Below are positions 51,091-59,686 of a stretch of DNA of 64,000 nt, in pieces. Each line of letters opens with the position of its first letter. Position 1 is the stretch's first letter. The notes beneath the pieces are model-generated. The model had not been told where the DNA came from. It saw only the letters and a list, made by a program, of their open reading frames with translations, and searched no databases. Location: positions 25,876 to 89,875 of the forward strand of contig JBEEFW010000122.1 of NCBI GenBank assembly GCA_041166385.1, written 5' to 3'. The position numbers and the translations under genes are program-made. The DNA comes from DASUCS01 sp041166385 (GTDB taxonomy: Bacteria; Actinomycetota; Acidimicrobiia; Acidimicrobiales; JACDCH01).

Positions 51091-52020
51091 ATGGAGACTC
51101 GCCCCATCGGCAGCCTGTCCGTCTCGGTGGTCGGCATCGGCTGCAACAACTTCGGAGGGCGCATCGACGCCGCCGCCACGCAAGCCGTCGTCGACGCCGC
51201 GATCGACGAAGGCATCAACCTCTTCGACACGGCCGACGTCTACGGCGGAGTGAAGAGCGAGGAGTTGCTCGGCAAGGCACTGGGTTCGAGGCGCGACGAC
51301 GTGGTCATCGCGACCAAGTACGGCATGGGCGACGGCACGAAGTTGCCCGCAGGCGCGAGCGCGGCGTCGGTGGCGGCCGCCGTCGAGGGAAGTCTGCGTC
51401 GGCTCGGGACCGACCGCATCGACCTGTATCAACTGCACGCGCCAGACGACAAGACCCCGATCGACGAGACGCTCGAGGCCATGGATCAGCTCGTGCGCGA
51501 CGGCAAGGTCATCGAAATCGGTTGCTCGAACTTCGACGGGCCCCGACTCGATGACGCCGAGTCGGCGGCGCAGAAGCACGGCACCGCGCGGTTCGTCAGC
51601 GTGCAGAACGAGCTCAGCCTGTTGCGCCGCCGGTACGAAGCCGACTTGCTCGCGGCGGCACAACGACACGATCTCGCGATCCTCCCGTACTTTCCGCTCG
51701 CCAGCGGGATGCTGACCGGCAAGTACCACCGCGGCGAGGCGCCGCCGGTGGGCACCCGGCTGGCGAACCTGTCCGCCGACGACCGGGCGTTCTCCGACAA
51801 GCGCTTCGACGTGATCGAGGCGCTGGACGCGTACGCGCGCGAGCGCGGGCACACGCTGCTCGAGCTGGCGATGTCGTGGCTGGTGTCGCTCCCGAACCTC
51901 GCGTCGGTGATCGCTGGCGCGACCAAGCCCGAGCAGGTGAAGGCAAACGCGGCTGCGGTCGCGTGGAAGCTCACCGACGACGAACGCAACGAGATCGACG
52001 CCATCGCGCCCGCTCGCTAG
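51091..52020 (+). CDS. Aldo/keto reductase
   Basis: The product is 309 residues. The catalytic tetrad is visible: Asp and Tyr in NLFDTADVYGG (near 48-58), Lys in IATKYGMG (near 76) and His in DLYQLHAPDD (near 112). IEIGCSNFDGP and the C-terminal VIAGATKPEQVKANAAAVAW form the NADPH site. It reduces carbonyl groups of sugars, ketones or aldehydes. A hairpin just after the stop probably ends the message. Confidence 0.92.
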   Translation: METRPIGSLSVSVVGIGCNNFGGRIDAAATQAVVDAAIDEGINLFDTADVYGGVKSEELLGKALGSRRDDVVIATKYGMGDGTKLPAGASAASVAAAVEGSLRRLGTDRIDLYQLHAPDDKTPIDETLEAMDQLVRDGKVIEIGCSNFDGPRLDDAESAAQKHGTARFVSVQNELSLLRRRYEADLLAAAQRHDLAILPYFPLASGMLTGKYHRGEAPPVGTRLANLSADDRAFSDKRFDVIEALDAYARERGHTLLELAMSWLVSLPNLASVIAGATKPEQVKANAAAVAWKLTDDERNEIDAIAPAR

Positions 52021-52026
52021 ACCAAT

Positions 52027-52068
52027 TCCCACTCAGACATACACAGAAATGTGTACGTCTGAGTGGGA
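52027..52068. terminator. Long hairpin between convergent genes, copy 1 of a repeated element
   Basis: TCCCACTCAGACATACACA pairs with TGTGTACGTCTGAGTGGGA across a GAAA tetraloop, with one mismatch in 19 bp. It lies 7 nt after the aldo/keto reductase stop and 12 nt after the acyl-CoA ligase stop of the opposite strand, so it may terminate both. The right arm and the next bases (TGTGTACGTCTGAGTGGGAT) are identical to those of the hairpin at 56913-56960. Confidence 0.8.
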
Positions 52069-52079
52069 TTTCGAGATGG

Positions 52080-53639
52080 TCAGCCGATCTGGCGGGCGGC
52101 GCCTTCCCAATAGGGCGCACGGATCTCGCGCTTGAGCAGCTTGCCGGACGGGTTGCGGGGGAGCACCTCGGCGAAGTCGACGGTCTTCGGCAGCTTGAAC
52201 CCGGCCAAGTGCTCGCGGGCGAACGTGATGAGGTCCTTGTCGGTCACGTCGCTGCCTTCACGCTTCACGACGACGGCCTTCACGGCCTCGCCCCACTTGT
52301 CGTCGGGCACGCCGACCACGGCGACGTCGGCCACCTCGGGGTGCTTGGCGAGCACGTTCTCGACCTCGGCGGGATACACGTTCTCGCCGCCGGTCACGAT
52401 CATGTCCTTCACGCGGTCGTGCAGGAACAGGAAGCCGTTCTCGTCGCAATAACCGGCGTCGCCGGTCTTGAGCCAGCCGTCGGAGTCGATCGTCGCCTTC
52501 GTGGCCTCGTCGTTGCCCCAGTAGCCCTTCATGTTCTGCGGCGAGCGCGTCCAGAGTTCGCCGACGGTGCCTACGGGGACGTCGTTCTCGGTGTCGAGAT
52601 CAACCAAGCGCATCTCCACCCACGGGTACGGCTTGCCGCACGACCGCAGCAGTTCGGGCCGGTTGACCGGATCGTGGTCCTCCGGATCGAGTTGGAAGAT
52701 GGCGCCGGTGGTCTCGGTCATGCCGTACACCTGGATGAACCCGCAGCCGAACACTTCCATCGCCTTGATGAGCACCGAGTCGGTGATCGGCGATGCGCCG
52801 TAGACGATCGCCCGCAACGTGGAGAAGTCGGTCTCGTCGACGCCGGGCGTGATCAACAGGAACTGGATGACGGCCGGCACGAACAGCGCGTTCGTCACGC
52901 CGAACTCCGGGATCACCTGCAAGATGCGCGCCGGGTCGACGTCACGCAACACGACCGTGCGGCACCCGTGATACAGGCCGACCATCGACCAGCCCGAGCC
53001 GGCAATGTGGAACATCGGCATCACCGCGATGTTCACGGAGTCCTTGTCGAACTTCCACGACTCGGTCACGTTCATGACGCCGCTGAAGAAGTTGTCGTTG
53101 GTGAGCATCACGCCCTTCGGCAGTCCCGTCGTGCCGGACGTGTACAGCTGGATCGCGACATCGCTGCCCGTCGGCTCCGCGCCCGGGTCGTCAGCCGGAT
53201 GCGCTCCGAGGAAGCGCTCGTAGTTCTCCCATCGTGCGTGGTCGCCGATCGAGATGATCGTGGCGACCGACTCGAGGTCATCCTCGACCTTCTCGACGTG
53301 CGGCACGAACTCGGAGCCGACGATCAACACCTTCGCCTTCGCGTCGTTGGCGATCTGGGCCATCTCGGTCGGCGCCAGCCGCCAGTTGATGGCGACCACC
53401 ACCGCGTTCAGCTTGGCCAGTGCGAACGTGACCTCGAAGAACTCCGGCCCGTTCTTGTCAAGGAACGCCACACGGTCCTCGGCTCCGACACCGATCGACG
53501 CGAGTGCCGTGGCCAGCCGGTTCGACGTCTCGTCGAGCTGGCCGAAGGTGGTGGTGTTCCCCTCGAACTCGATGGCCGGGAGGTCCTTGCGCTCCCGCCC
53601 GTGTGTCCGAATGATCCCCGCAAACGAACTGATGGTCAT
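52080..53639 (-). CDS. Long-chain fatty acyl-CoA ligase family protein
   Basis: The product is 519 residues from ATG 53639. The AMP-binding motif IQLYTSGTTGLPKGV lies near 166-180, A5 IQVYGMTETTGAIFQLDP near 300, A7 WLKTGDAGYCDENGFLFLHD near 395 and the C-terminal lysine in PRNPSGKLLKREI near 505. It activates fatty or aromatic acids as CoA thioesters. The frame continues upstream of 53639 through the palindrome and into the next gene, so those residues are rejected. The WS/DGAT gene lies directly upstream on the same strand, a sensible partner for lipid storage. Confidence 0.93.
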   Translation of the reverse strand: MTISSFAGIIRTHGRERKDLPAIEFEGNTTTFGQLDETSNRLATALASIGVGAEDRVAFLDKNGPEFFEVTFALAKLNAVVVAINWRLAPTEMAQIANDAKAKVLIVGSEFVPHVEKVEDDLESVATIISIGDHARWENYERFLGAHPADDPGAEPTGSDVAIQLYTSGTTGLPKGVMLTNDNFFSGVMNVTESWKFDKDSVNIAVMPMFHIAGSGWSMVGLYHGCRTVVLRDVDPARILQVIPEFGVTNALFVPAVIQFLLITPGVDETDFSTLRAIVYGASPITDSVLIKAMEVFGCGFIQVYGMTETTGAIFQLDPEDHDPVNRPELLRSCGKPYPWVEMRLVDLDTENDVPVGTVGELWTRSPQNMKGYWGNDEATKATIDSDGWLKTGDAGYCDENGFLFLHDRVKDMIVTGGENVYPAEVENVLAKHPEVADVAVVGVPDDKWGEAVKAVVVKREGSDVTDKDLITFAREHLAGFKLPKTVDFAEVLPRNPSGKLLKREIRAPYWEGAARQIG

Positions 53640-53658
53640 GCCATCAGATTTGCACGTT

Positions 53659-53701
53659 CTCGAGGCAATAGGCATCGGTAACCGATGCCTATTGCCTCGA
53701 G
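53659..53701. repeat. Perfect 43-nt palindrome between WS/DGAT and acyl-CoA ligase genes
   Basis: The 21-nt arm (CTCGAGGCAATAGGCATCGG plus T) is exactly complementary to the other arm around a single A at 53680. It fills most of the 70-nt gap between two same-strand genes and ends 20 nt before the ligase start. As RNA it would form a very stable hairpin without a U tract. It may be an I-shaped terminator for the WS/DGAT transcript or an operator. Confidence 0.8.
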
Positions 53702-53709
53702 TTCGATGG

Positions 53710-55197
53710 TCAGAGGGGGACGTCGACGCCGGTGGCCTTCCCGAGCGCGGCGAGGTCGTTGATGATGGCGTCGAGCATGTCCCACAAGTCGGGCACGAGC
53801 TCACGGCACGAGACCAAGCCGAAGTCGAGGGTGTCGAGATAGCTCTGCACGGTGACGTTGAGGCCCTGCCCGTCGGTGATGGTGGACACCGGGTAGTAGT
53901 GCAGCAGCCGGGCGCCGGCGGCATACAGCGGCTGCCGCGGCCCGGGCACGTTGGAGATGACGAGGTTGATGGGTGAGTTGCGCGTCATCAAGCGCGTCGA
54001 CAATCGCATGGCGCGCGCGAACACGGCCGGCGGCGGGAACTGCGCGAAGTCGGTCAGCGAATCGGCGGGGATGGCGTCGAACAGCCCCTTCGCATTGCTC
54101 ATGGCGTCGTGCACACGCTGCACCCGCTTGATGGGGTCCGGCTCGTCAGTGGGGAGCTCGGAGAAGATCCCCGACACGCGGTTGCTCCAGCGCTCGGTCT
54201 CCTCGCCGGTGCGAATCGACACGGGGATCATCGCGTTGAGGGGCTGATCGGTGAGGGCGTCGTGTTCTTCGAGCCACGTGCGCAAACCACCCGCGCACAC
54301 GGCCATGACGACGTCGTTGACGGTGGCGCCGAGCGCGTTCTTGATGTCCTTCACCGCCTGGAGTGATGTGGACCGGAATGCGAAGCGGCGGTGCGCGGTG
54401 ATCGCCGCGTTGAAGGGTGTGCGGGGCGCGGACAGCGAAGGGAGCGGGCCTTTGGTCTCGCCCTCCGGGGTGCGCTCGCGCCCGATGTTGAGCAACGCGC
54501 CGAGTGGACCGCGCAAACCGTTCCGCATCTGGTTGGCCGCAGCGACGAGCACAGGATTCCTCGTCGACCGGCCGAACTCGCGCACGACACGGGTGGACAG
54601 CAGCACGGCGCGGGCCGGCTTGCGTGCGAGGTTGGCGCCGGCGCGAGCGAGCACTTCCGCGTCGGACGGCTCGGGCGCAGGATTCCACTCCTCGTCGGGC
54701 GGCGGCACCACGTCGCCTTCGGGTGTCTCATCCAACATCATCGTGAGCAGCTCGGCGCCCGAGGCTCCATCGATGGTCGCGTGATGCACCTTCGTCAGGA
54801 TCCCGAACCGATCGTCGGGCAGGCCCTCGATCACGTACGTCTCCCATAGGGGACGCGTGCGGTCGAGTGGGCGGCCGATGATGCGCGCGACGAGGTCGGC
54901 GAGTTGCTGATCGGTTCCCGGTGGCGGGGTGGCCGTGTTGCGCACATGGAAGTCGAGGTCGAAATCGGGGTCGTCGATCCAGAAGGGATGGTCGAGATTC
55001 ATCGGAACATTGCGCAGTCGCCGGCGCAGTGGTTCGAGCGTGTGCAAGCGAGCCTCGATCTGGGCGCGCCACGCGGAGAAGGGGTCGTAGTCCGGGTCGT
55101 CGGGCTTGTCGAAGATCGAGAGGCTCGACACGTGGCCGAATTGCGATGGCGTCTCCATGTAGAGGAAGGACGCGTCCAGGCCGGAGAGCTGCTTCAT
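53710..55197 (-). CDS. Wax ester synthase/diacylglycerol O-acyltransferase (WS/DGAT)
   Basis: The product is 495 residues. The start KQLSGLDASFLYMETPSQ is typical, and the active-site motif HHATIDGASG lies near residues 137-146 (HHxxxDG). PLWETYVIEGLPDDRFGILT precedes it, and the C-terminal INLVISNVPGPRQPLYAAGA is the second family signature. It transfers fatty acyl groups from acyl-CoA to alcohols or diacylglycerol for storage. It probably works with the acyl-CoA ligase downstream. It diverges from the cupin/P450 pair with 56 nt between starts. Confidence 0.95.
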   Translation of the reverse strand: MKQLSGLDASFLYMETPSQFGHVSSLSIFDKPDDPDYDPFSAWRAQIEARLHTLEPLRRRLRNVPMNLDHPFWIDDPDFDLDFHVRNTATPPPGTDQQLADLVARIIGRPLDRTRPLWETYVIEGLPDDRFGILTKVHHATIDGASGAELLTMMLDETPEGDVVPPPDEEWNPAPEPSDAEVLARAGANLARKPARAVLLSTRVVREFGRSTRNPVLVAAANQMRNGLRGPLGALLNIGRERTPEGETKGPLPSLSAPRTPFNAAITAHRRFAFRSTSLQAVKDIKNALGATVNDVVMAVCAGGLRTWLEEHDALTDQPLNAMIPVSIRTGEETERWSNRVSGIFSELPTDEPDPIKRVQRVHDAMSNAKGLFDAIPADSLTDFAQFPPPAVFARAMRLSTRLMTRNSPINLVISNVPGPRQPLYAAGARLLHYYPVSTITDGQGLNVTVQSYLDTLDFGLVSCRELVPDLWDMLDAIINDLAALGKATGVDVPL

Positions 55198-55253
55198 GGG
55201 ACGACATTCGCACTCCCCGGCAGGCCCCGCAATCCCTGTGTGAAACTGCGGAC

Positions 55254-55709
55254 ATGACGGTGACCGAGATTCCGACGGCCGTGCACATCGGTGCCGACGA
55301 GCTGCCCTTCGTCGACATCGGGGACGGCAGCAAGCTCAAGGTGATCCAGGTGAAGGTGAGCGAGGGCCTCTGGATCGTCGAGAACATCTTCCAGGCGGGC
55401 TACGAGGTGCAGCGGCACAAGCACACCGGCCCCGTGTACGCGTACACGACGAGCGGAGCGTGGAAGTACACGGAGTACGACTACGTGAACCGCGCCGGTT
55501 CGTTCCTCTACGAGCCCGCCGGATCGGTCCACACCCTGACCGTTGTCGAGGACGACACCCGAGTGTGGTTCCAGATCTACGGCGCCAACCTCAACCTCGA
55601 TGCCGACGGCAACGTGGAAAGCATCATCGATGCCGGCGGGATCCTCGAGGCGTACAACATGCTGGCCGAGGCCGAAGGCTTCCCCAAGCCCAACGTGCTC
55701 GTCGATTGA
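55254..55709 (+). CDS. Cupin-domain protein, 2,4'-dihydroxyacetophenone dioxygenase family
   Basis: The product is 151 residues from ATG 55254. A beta-barrel cupin pattern is visible: IFQAGYEVQRHKHTGPVYAY with His ligands at about 62 and 64, then SFLYEPAGSVHTLTVVEDDT with a third His near 95. DHAP dioxygenases cleave an aromatic side chain with Fe(II), but related family members have unproven roles. It overlaps the P450 start by 4 nt (TTGA), so the two proteins are made together and may act in one oxidation path. Confidence 0.83.
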   Translation: MTVTEIPTAVHIGADELPFVDIGDGSKLKVIQVKVSEGLWIVENIFQAGYEVQRHKHTGPVYAYTTSGAWKYTEYDYVNRAGSFLYEPAGSVHTLTVVEDDTRVWFQIYGANLNLDADGNVESIIDAGGILEAYNMLAEAEGFPKPNVLVD

Positions 55710-56908
55710 GTGCCATCGAGGTCGACCTTGCCGACCCCAACGCGTTCGTCGACGGGGCGCAGCACGAGCAGCTCGCCGAGTTGCGGCGCACGTCGCCCGT
55801 CTTCTTCCAGGAGATGCGCGATCAGCCCGGTTTCTACGCGGTACTGAAGCACGCCGACGTCGTCCACGTGGCCCGTCACACCGACGTGTTCTCCGCCAGC
55901 GAAGGCGGCGTGGTGATCGAGAACCTCGCGCCCGAGCAGCTCGAGATGATGCGGCACATGTTGCTGGCGATGGATCCGCCGGCGCATTCGACGTTCCGTG
56001 AGCCGCTGTCGGAGCACTTCAAGGCGAAGGTCATCGCCCGACTCGAGGACAACGTCCGCCTGATCACGCAAGCGATCATGAAGGAGGCGGCCGCGCAGCG
56101 CGACGTGGAGTTCGTGCACGACGTCACGTCGAAGCTGCCCTCGCGTGTGGTCGGCCAGTTGATGGGCCTGCCGGAAGACGACTGGCCGATGATCCATCAG
56201 CTGGCGGAGCGGTGCACGAGCGGCCAGGACCCCGACGTCGCCGGCGACCCGGACGAGCTCGCCAACGCGTCGATCGAGATGGCCATGTATGCAATCGGGT
56301 TCGCGGGGCAGCGACGAGCGGAGGAGCCGCGCGAAGACCTCACGTCGGTGATCCTCGAGTCGGACTTCGGCGGCGCGCCGATGACCGACATCGACTTCGG
56401 CAGCTTCTTCGTGCAACTCGTCACTGCCGGCAATGACACGACCAAGACGATGTTGTCGTCGGGACTGCTGGCGTTGCTCGAGCATCCCGACCAGATGGAA
56501 GAACTGCGCGCCGACCGTGCGCTCGTTCCGGGTGCCGTGGAGGAGATCCTGCGGTGGGCCAACCCGTTGCACTACTTCCGCCGCACGACGCTGGCCGACA
56601 CGGAGTTGCGCGGGGTGCCCATCGAGCAGGGCGCGAAAGTGGCGATGTACTACACGTCGGCCAACCGCGACGAAGACGTGTTCGACGATTCGCAGCGCTT
56701 CGACATCCACCGTCATCCGAACCCACACCTGTCGTTCGGCATCGCCGCGCACTTCTGCCTGGGCGTGCACCTCGCACGGCTCGAGGGCAAGGTGTTCTTC
56801 GACGAACTGCTGGCGACCTTCCCGGCGATCGAGCTCACCGGCGAACCCGTCCGCCTGCGCTCCAACCTCAACAACGCCCTCAAGAAACTCCCGATCCGCC
56901 TCTCCTGA
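55706..56908 (+). CDS. Cytochrome P450
   Basis: The product is 400 residues. The I-helix LVTAGNDTTKTMLSSG lies near residues 239-254, ExxR in EEILRWANPL near 282 and the haem signature FGIAAHFCLGVHLARLE near 343-359 with Cys about 350. FGIAAHFCLG resembles the steroid/terpenoid-type P450s of actinobacteria (CYP125/142-like FG-x-G-x-H-x-C-x-G pattern). TTG 55706 overlaps the cupin stop by 4 nt and is the only start that keeps the N-terminal AIEVDLADPNAF. No ferredoxin is nearby. The hairpin at 56913 follows its stop by 4 nt. Confidence 0.93.
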   Translation: MSAIEVDLADPNAFVDGAQHEQLAELRRTSPVFFQEMRDQPGFYAVLKHADVVHVARHTDVFSASEGGVVIENLAPEQLEMMRHMLLAMDPPAHSTFREPLSEHFKAKVIARLEDNVRLITQAIMKEAAAQRDVEFVHDVTSKLPSRVVGQLMGLPEDDWPMIHQLAERCTSGQDPDVAGDPDELANASIEMAMYAIGFAGQRRAEEPREDLTSVILESDFGGAPMTDIDFGSFFVQLVTAGNDTTKTMLSSGLLALLEHPDQMEELRADRALVPGAVEEILRWANPLHYFRRTTLADTELRGVPIEQGAKVAMYYTSANRDEDVFDDSQRFDIHRHPNPHLSFGIAAHFCLGVHLARLEGKVFFDELLATFPAIELTGEPVRLRSNLNNALKKLPIRLS

Positions 56909-56912
56909 CTCG

Positions 56913-56960
56913 AAATCCCACTCAGACGTACACACTTTTGTGTACGTCTGAGTGGGATTT
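56913..56960. terminator. Perfect 22-bp hairpin after the P450 gene, copy 2 of the repeated element
   Basis: AAATCCCACTCAGACGTACA plus CA pairs perfectly with its complement (22 bp) over the loop CTTT. It lies 4 nt after the P450 stop and 17 nt before the next gene's start. It is nearly the same sequence as the hairpin at 52027-52068, differing in the loop and one stem base. It probably terminates the cupin/P450 transcript. Confidence 0.8.
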
Positions 56961-56977
56961 GGGAGAGAATTGCTGCC

Positions 56978-58903
56978 GTGACCGTGTCGAGCCTCACTGG
57001 GCCGCTGTACGGGTCGTCGTCGTTCCCGCCGATCGCGGAGCTGGCATTCCTTTCTGACTGCGAGACGTGCGCTCTCATCGCGCCGTCGGGCAACGTCGAG
57101 TGGCTGTGCTTGCCGCGCTTCGACTCCCCGAGCATTTTCGGCTCGCTCCTCGACCGACGGGCCGGCGGGTTCCGTCTCGGACCCGACGATGTGACCGTCC
57201 CCTCGGCTCGGCGCTACCTCCCGGGCACGATGGTGCTCGAGACGAGTTGGGGTACCACCACCGGATGGATCATCGTCCGTGACGCCCTGCTCATCGGACC
57301 GTGGCACCACGACCATGAGTTGTCGCACACGCACCGGCGCGCGCCAACGGACTACGACGCCGATCACGTGCTGCTCCGCACGGTGCGGTGTGTCAACGGT
57401 GAGGTGCAGCTCGTCCTGAACTGCGAACCGCGCTTCGACTACGGCCGCGAGTCTGGCCATTGGTCGTACACGGGAGAGGACTACCACGAGGCGATCGCGA
57501 CGACGTCGGGCTCGGAGCTGAAGGTCAAGTTGACCACCGACCTGCGCCTCGGCTTCGAAGGGCCGCAGGCCGTCGCCCGCACGTTGATCAAGGAAGGCGA
57601 CACTCGGTTCTGCGCGCTGTCGTGGAGCGAGCACGAACCCCCATCCAACTACCAGGCGGCGTACGACCGGCTGGTCTGGACGGCGCACCACTGGCAGCAC
57701 TGGCTCGCGCGCGGGGACTTCCCCGATCATCCGTGGCGCACGCACCTCGAGCGCAGCGCGCTCACGCTGAAAGGGCTCACCTACGCACCCACCGGCGCAC
57801 TCCTGGCCGCCGCCACCACGTCGCTTCCCGAGACGCCGGGCGGCGAGCGCAACTGGGACTACCGCTACTCGTGGATCCGCGACTCGACGTTCGCGCTGTG
57901 GGCGCTCTACACGCTCGGATTCGACTGGGAGGCCAACGACTTCTTTTGCTTCATCGCCGACGTCGCTGACCGCGATGAGGAGCTCCAGGTCATGTACGGC
58001 ATCGGCGGCGAACGCGATCTGACCGAGCAGATCCTCGAGCACCTCGAGGGCTACCTCGGTTCGCGTCCGGTGCGCATCGGCAACGGTGCCTACAACCAAG
58101 TCCAGCACGACGTGTGGGGCGCGGTCCTCGACTCCGTGTACATCCACACCAAGTCGCGCGATCAACTCGACGAACGGCTGTGGCCCATCCTCAAGCGGCA
58201 AGTCGAAGCCGCGATGAAACACTGGAAGGAACCGGACCGCGGCATCTGGGAGGTGCGGGGCGAGCCCAAGCACTTCACCTCGTCGAAGCTCATGTGCTGG
58301 GTCGCGGTCGACCGGGGCGCACGGCTGGCGCGGATCCGCGATGAGCTCGACCTCGCCGACGAGTGGCAGAAGGTGGCCGACGAGATCCACGCCGACCTCT
58401 GCGAGCACGGGGTCGACAAGCGCGGAGTGTTCACGCAGCACTACGACACCGACGCACTCGACGCGTCGGTGCTGCTGATGCCCCTCGTACGCTTCCTCCC
58501 CGCCGACGACCCGCGCATTGTGGCCACCGTGTACGCGATCGCCGACGAACTGACCGTCGACGGCCTCGTGTTGCGCTACCGCGTGAAGGAGACCGACGAC
58601 GGCCTGTCCGGCGAGGAAGGCTCGTTCACGATCTGCTCGTTCTGGCTCGTCTCTGCGCTCGTCGAGATCGGCGACGTGCTTCGGGCCCGTCAGCTGTGCG
58701 AGAAGCTGCTGTCGTTCGCCAGCCCGCTCGGTCTCTACGCCGAGGAGATCGACCCGCACAGCGGCCGGCACCTCGGGAACTTCCCGCAGGCGTTCACCCA
58801 TCTCGCGCTCATCAACGCGGTGATCCATCTCATCCGTGCGGAGTACGGCACGGCGCCCGGCGCGCTCGCAACGATCACCGGGACCAATCGCCGACGGACC
58901 TGA
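56978..58903 (+). CDS. Glycoside hydrolase family 15 (glucoamylase/trehalase-type)
   Basis: The product is 641 residues. The N-terminal beta-domain begins IAELAFLSDCETCALIAPSG and NVEWLCLPRFDSPSIFGSLL. The (alpha/alpha)6 barrel includes NWDYRYSWIRDSTFALWALY near 290-310. The general acid Glu is in GIWEVRGEPKHF (about 424) and the base Glu in SGEEGSFTICSFW (about 546). Actinobacterial members with this start include acid trehalases and glucan 1,4-alpha-glucosidases. No signal peptide is visible, so a cytosolic role such as trehalose breakdown is likely. GTG 56978 was chosen. Confidence 0.93.
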   Translation: MTVSSLTGPLYGSSSFPPIAELAFLSDCETCALIAPSGNVEWLCLPRFDSPSIFGSLLDRRAGGFRLGPDDVTVPSARRYLPGTMVLETSWGTTTGWIIVRDALLIGPWHHDHELSHTHRRAPTDYDADHVLLRTVRCVNGEVQLVLNCEPRFDYGRESGHWSYTGEDYHEAIATTSGSELKVKLTTDLRLGFEGPQAVARTLIKEGDTRFCALSWSEHEPPSNYQAAYDRLVWTAHHWQHWLARGDFPDHPWRTHLERSALTLKGLTYAPTGALLAAATTSLPETPGGERNWDYRYSWIRDSTFALWALYTLGFDWEANDFFCFIADVADRDEELQVMYGIGGERDLTEQILEHLEGYLGSRPVRIGNGAYNQVQHDVWGAVLDSVYIHTKSRDQLDERLWPILKRQVEAAMKHWKEPDRGIWEVRGEPKHFTSSKLMCWVAVDRGARLARIRDELDLADEWQKVADEIHADLCEHGVDKRGVFTQHYDTDALDASVLLMPLVRFLPADDPRIVATVYAIADELTVDGLVLRYRVKETDDGLSGEEGSFTICSFWLVSALVEIGDVLRARQLCEKLLSFASPLGLYAEEIDPHSGRHLGNFPQAFTHLALINAVIHLIRAEYGTAPGALATITGTNRRRT

Positions 58904-58927
58904 CGGCGACGTCCATCGACCGGCGAG

Positions 58928-59686
58928 TCAGTCCTCGCCGCGGAGCGCCGGCGCCGCCTCGGGCTCGACGCCCTGTGTCACGTCGACGGGCTTCTTGCCC
59001 TCTTCGGTTCGCCAAATGCTGAACGCCGCGGTTGACGCGGCCAGCCACGCCAGCCCGAGCACGAAGCCGCCGATCACGTCACTCACGAAGTGCACGCCGA
59101 GGAACAGTCGCGAGGTGCCGATCGCGAGTACGAGGAGCACCACGACCGACAGCGCGACCGGACGCCACCGGCGCGGCAGCACCGGAAGGAACACGAGCGC
59201 CAGCGCGCCGTACGTGACGGTCGACGACATCGCGTGCCCTGACGGGAAGCTCTTGCCCAGCGCCGACGCGATCGGATGGTCGACCTCTGGACGCGGCCGG
59301 TTCACGAGCACCTTCACCGCCGTGTCGATGAGCCCCCCGAGCACGGACGTGACGACGAGATAGAGCGCGAGGCGGATGCGCCGGCGCCACAGCAGGTAGG
59401 CGACCGCAGCCGTCACGATCACGAACAACGTGATCGGCTTCCCGATGTTCGTGATGACATCGAGCACCCGCACGGTGGTCGGCGAGTTGTGCACCCAGTC
59501 GTTGAGGCGGTTGGCCACGCTCCCGTCCAGCCTCGTGAGAGGCCCCTTGGCGAGAACTTGGAAGACCAATGTGGCGAACGGCACGGCCACGAGAACGATC
59601 GCCACCGCGAACAACGTGACCCGCAGGCCATACCGCTCGTTCGGATCGAGTCTCCGCTTGAGACGCTCGGGTAATGACGGGCCCAT
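58928..59686 (-). CDS. PAP2 superfamily phosphatase, membrane protein
   Basis: The product is about 252 residues with five or six membrane segments. The three phosphatase motifs are KVLVNRPRPEVDH near 124-136, FPSGHAMSST near 147 and SRLFLGVHFVSDVIGG near 194, with Arg, Ser-His and Arg-His-Asp. It probably dephosphorylates lipid phosphates such as phosphatidic acid or undecaprenyl pyrophosphate at the outer face. The ATG at 59686 lies inside CATG, which also supplies the start of the divergent gene. No ribosome binding site is visible for either. Confidence 0.9.
   Translation of the reverse strand: MGPSLPERLKRRLDPNERYGLRVTLFAVAIVLVAVPFATLVFQVLAKGPLTRLDGSVANRLNDWVHNSPTTVRVLDVITNIGKPITLFVIVTAAVAYLLWRRRIRLALYLVVTSVLGGLIDTAVKVLVNRPRPEVDHPIASALGKSFPSGHAMSSTVTYGALALVFLPVLPRRWRPVALSVVVLLVLAIGTSRLFLGVHFVSDVIGGFVLGLAWLAASTAAFSIWRTEEGKKPVDVTQGVEPEAAPALRGED

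Noticed and set aside
52027..56960. CRISPR-like repeats, because of two similar palindromic units
   Set aside because: The copies are 4.9 kb apart with genes between them, each is a self-complementary stem, and no cas gene is present.
55577..58828. Open frame of over 1080 codons on the minus strand across P450 and GH15 genes
   Set aside because: It crosses two real genes and an intergenic hairpin and has no recognisable motif. The plus-strand proteins have all catalytic residues.
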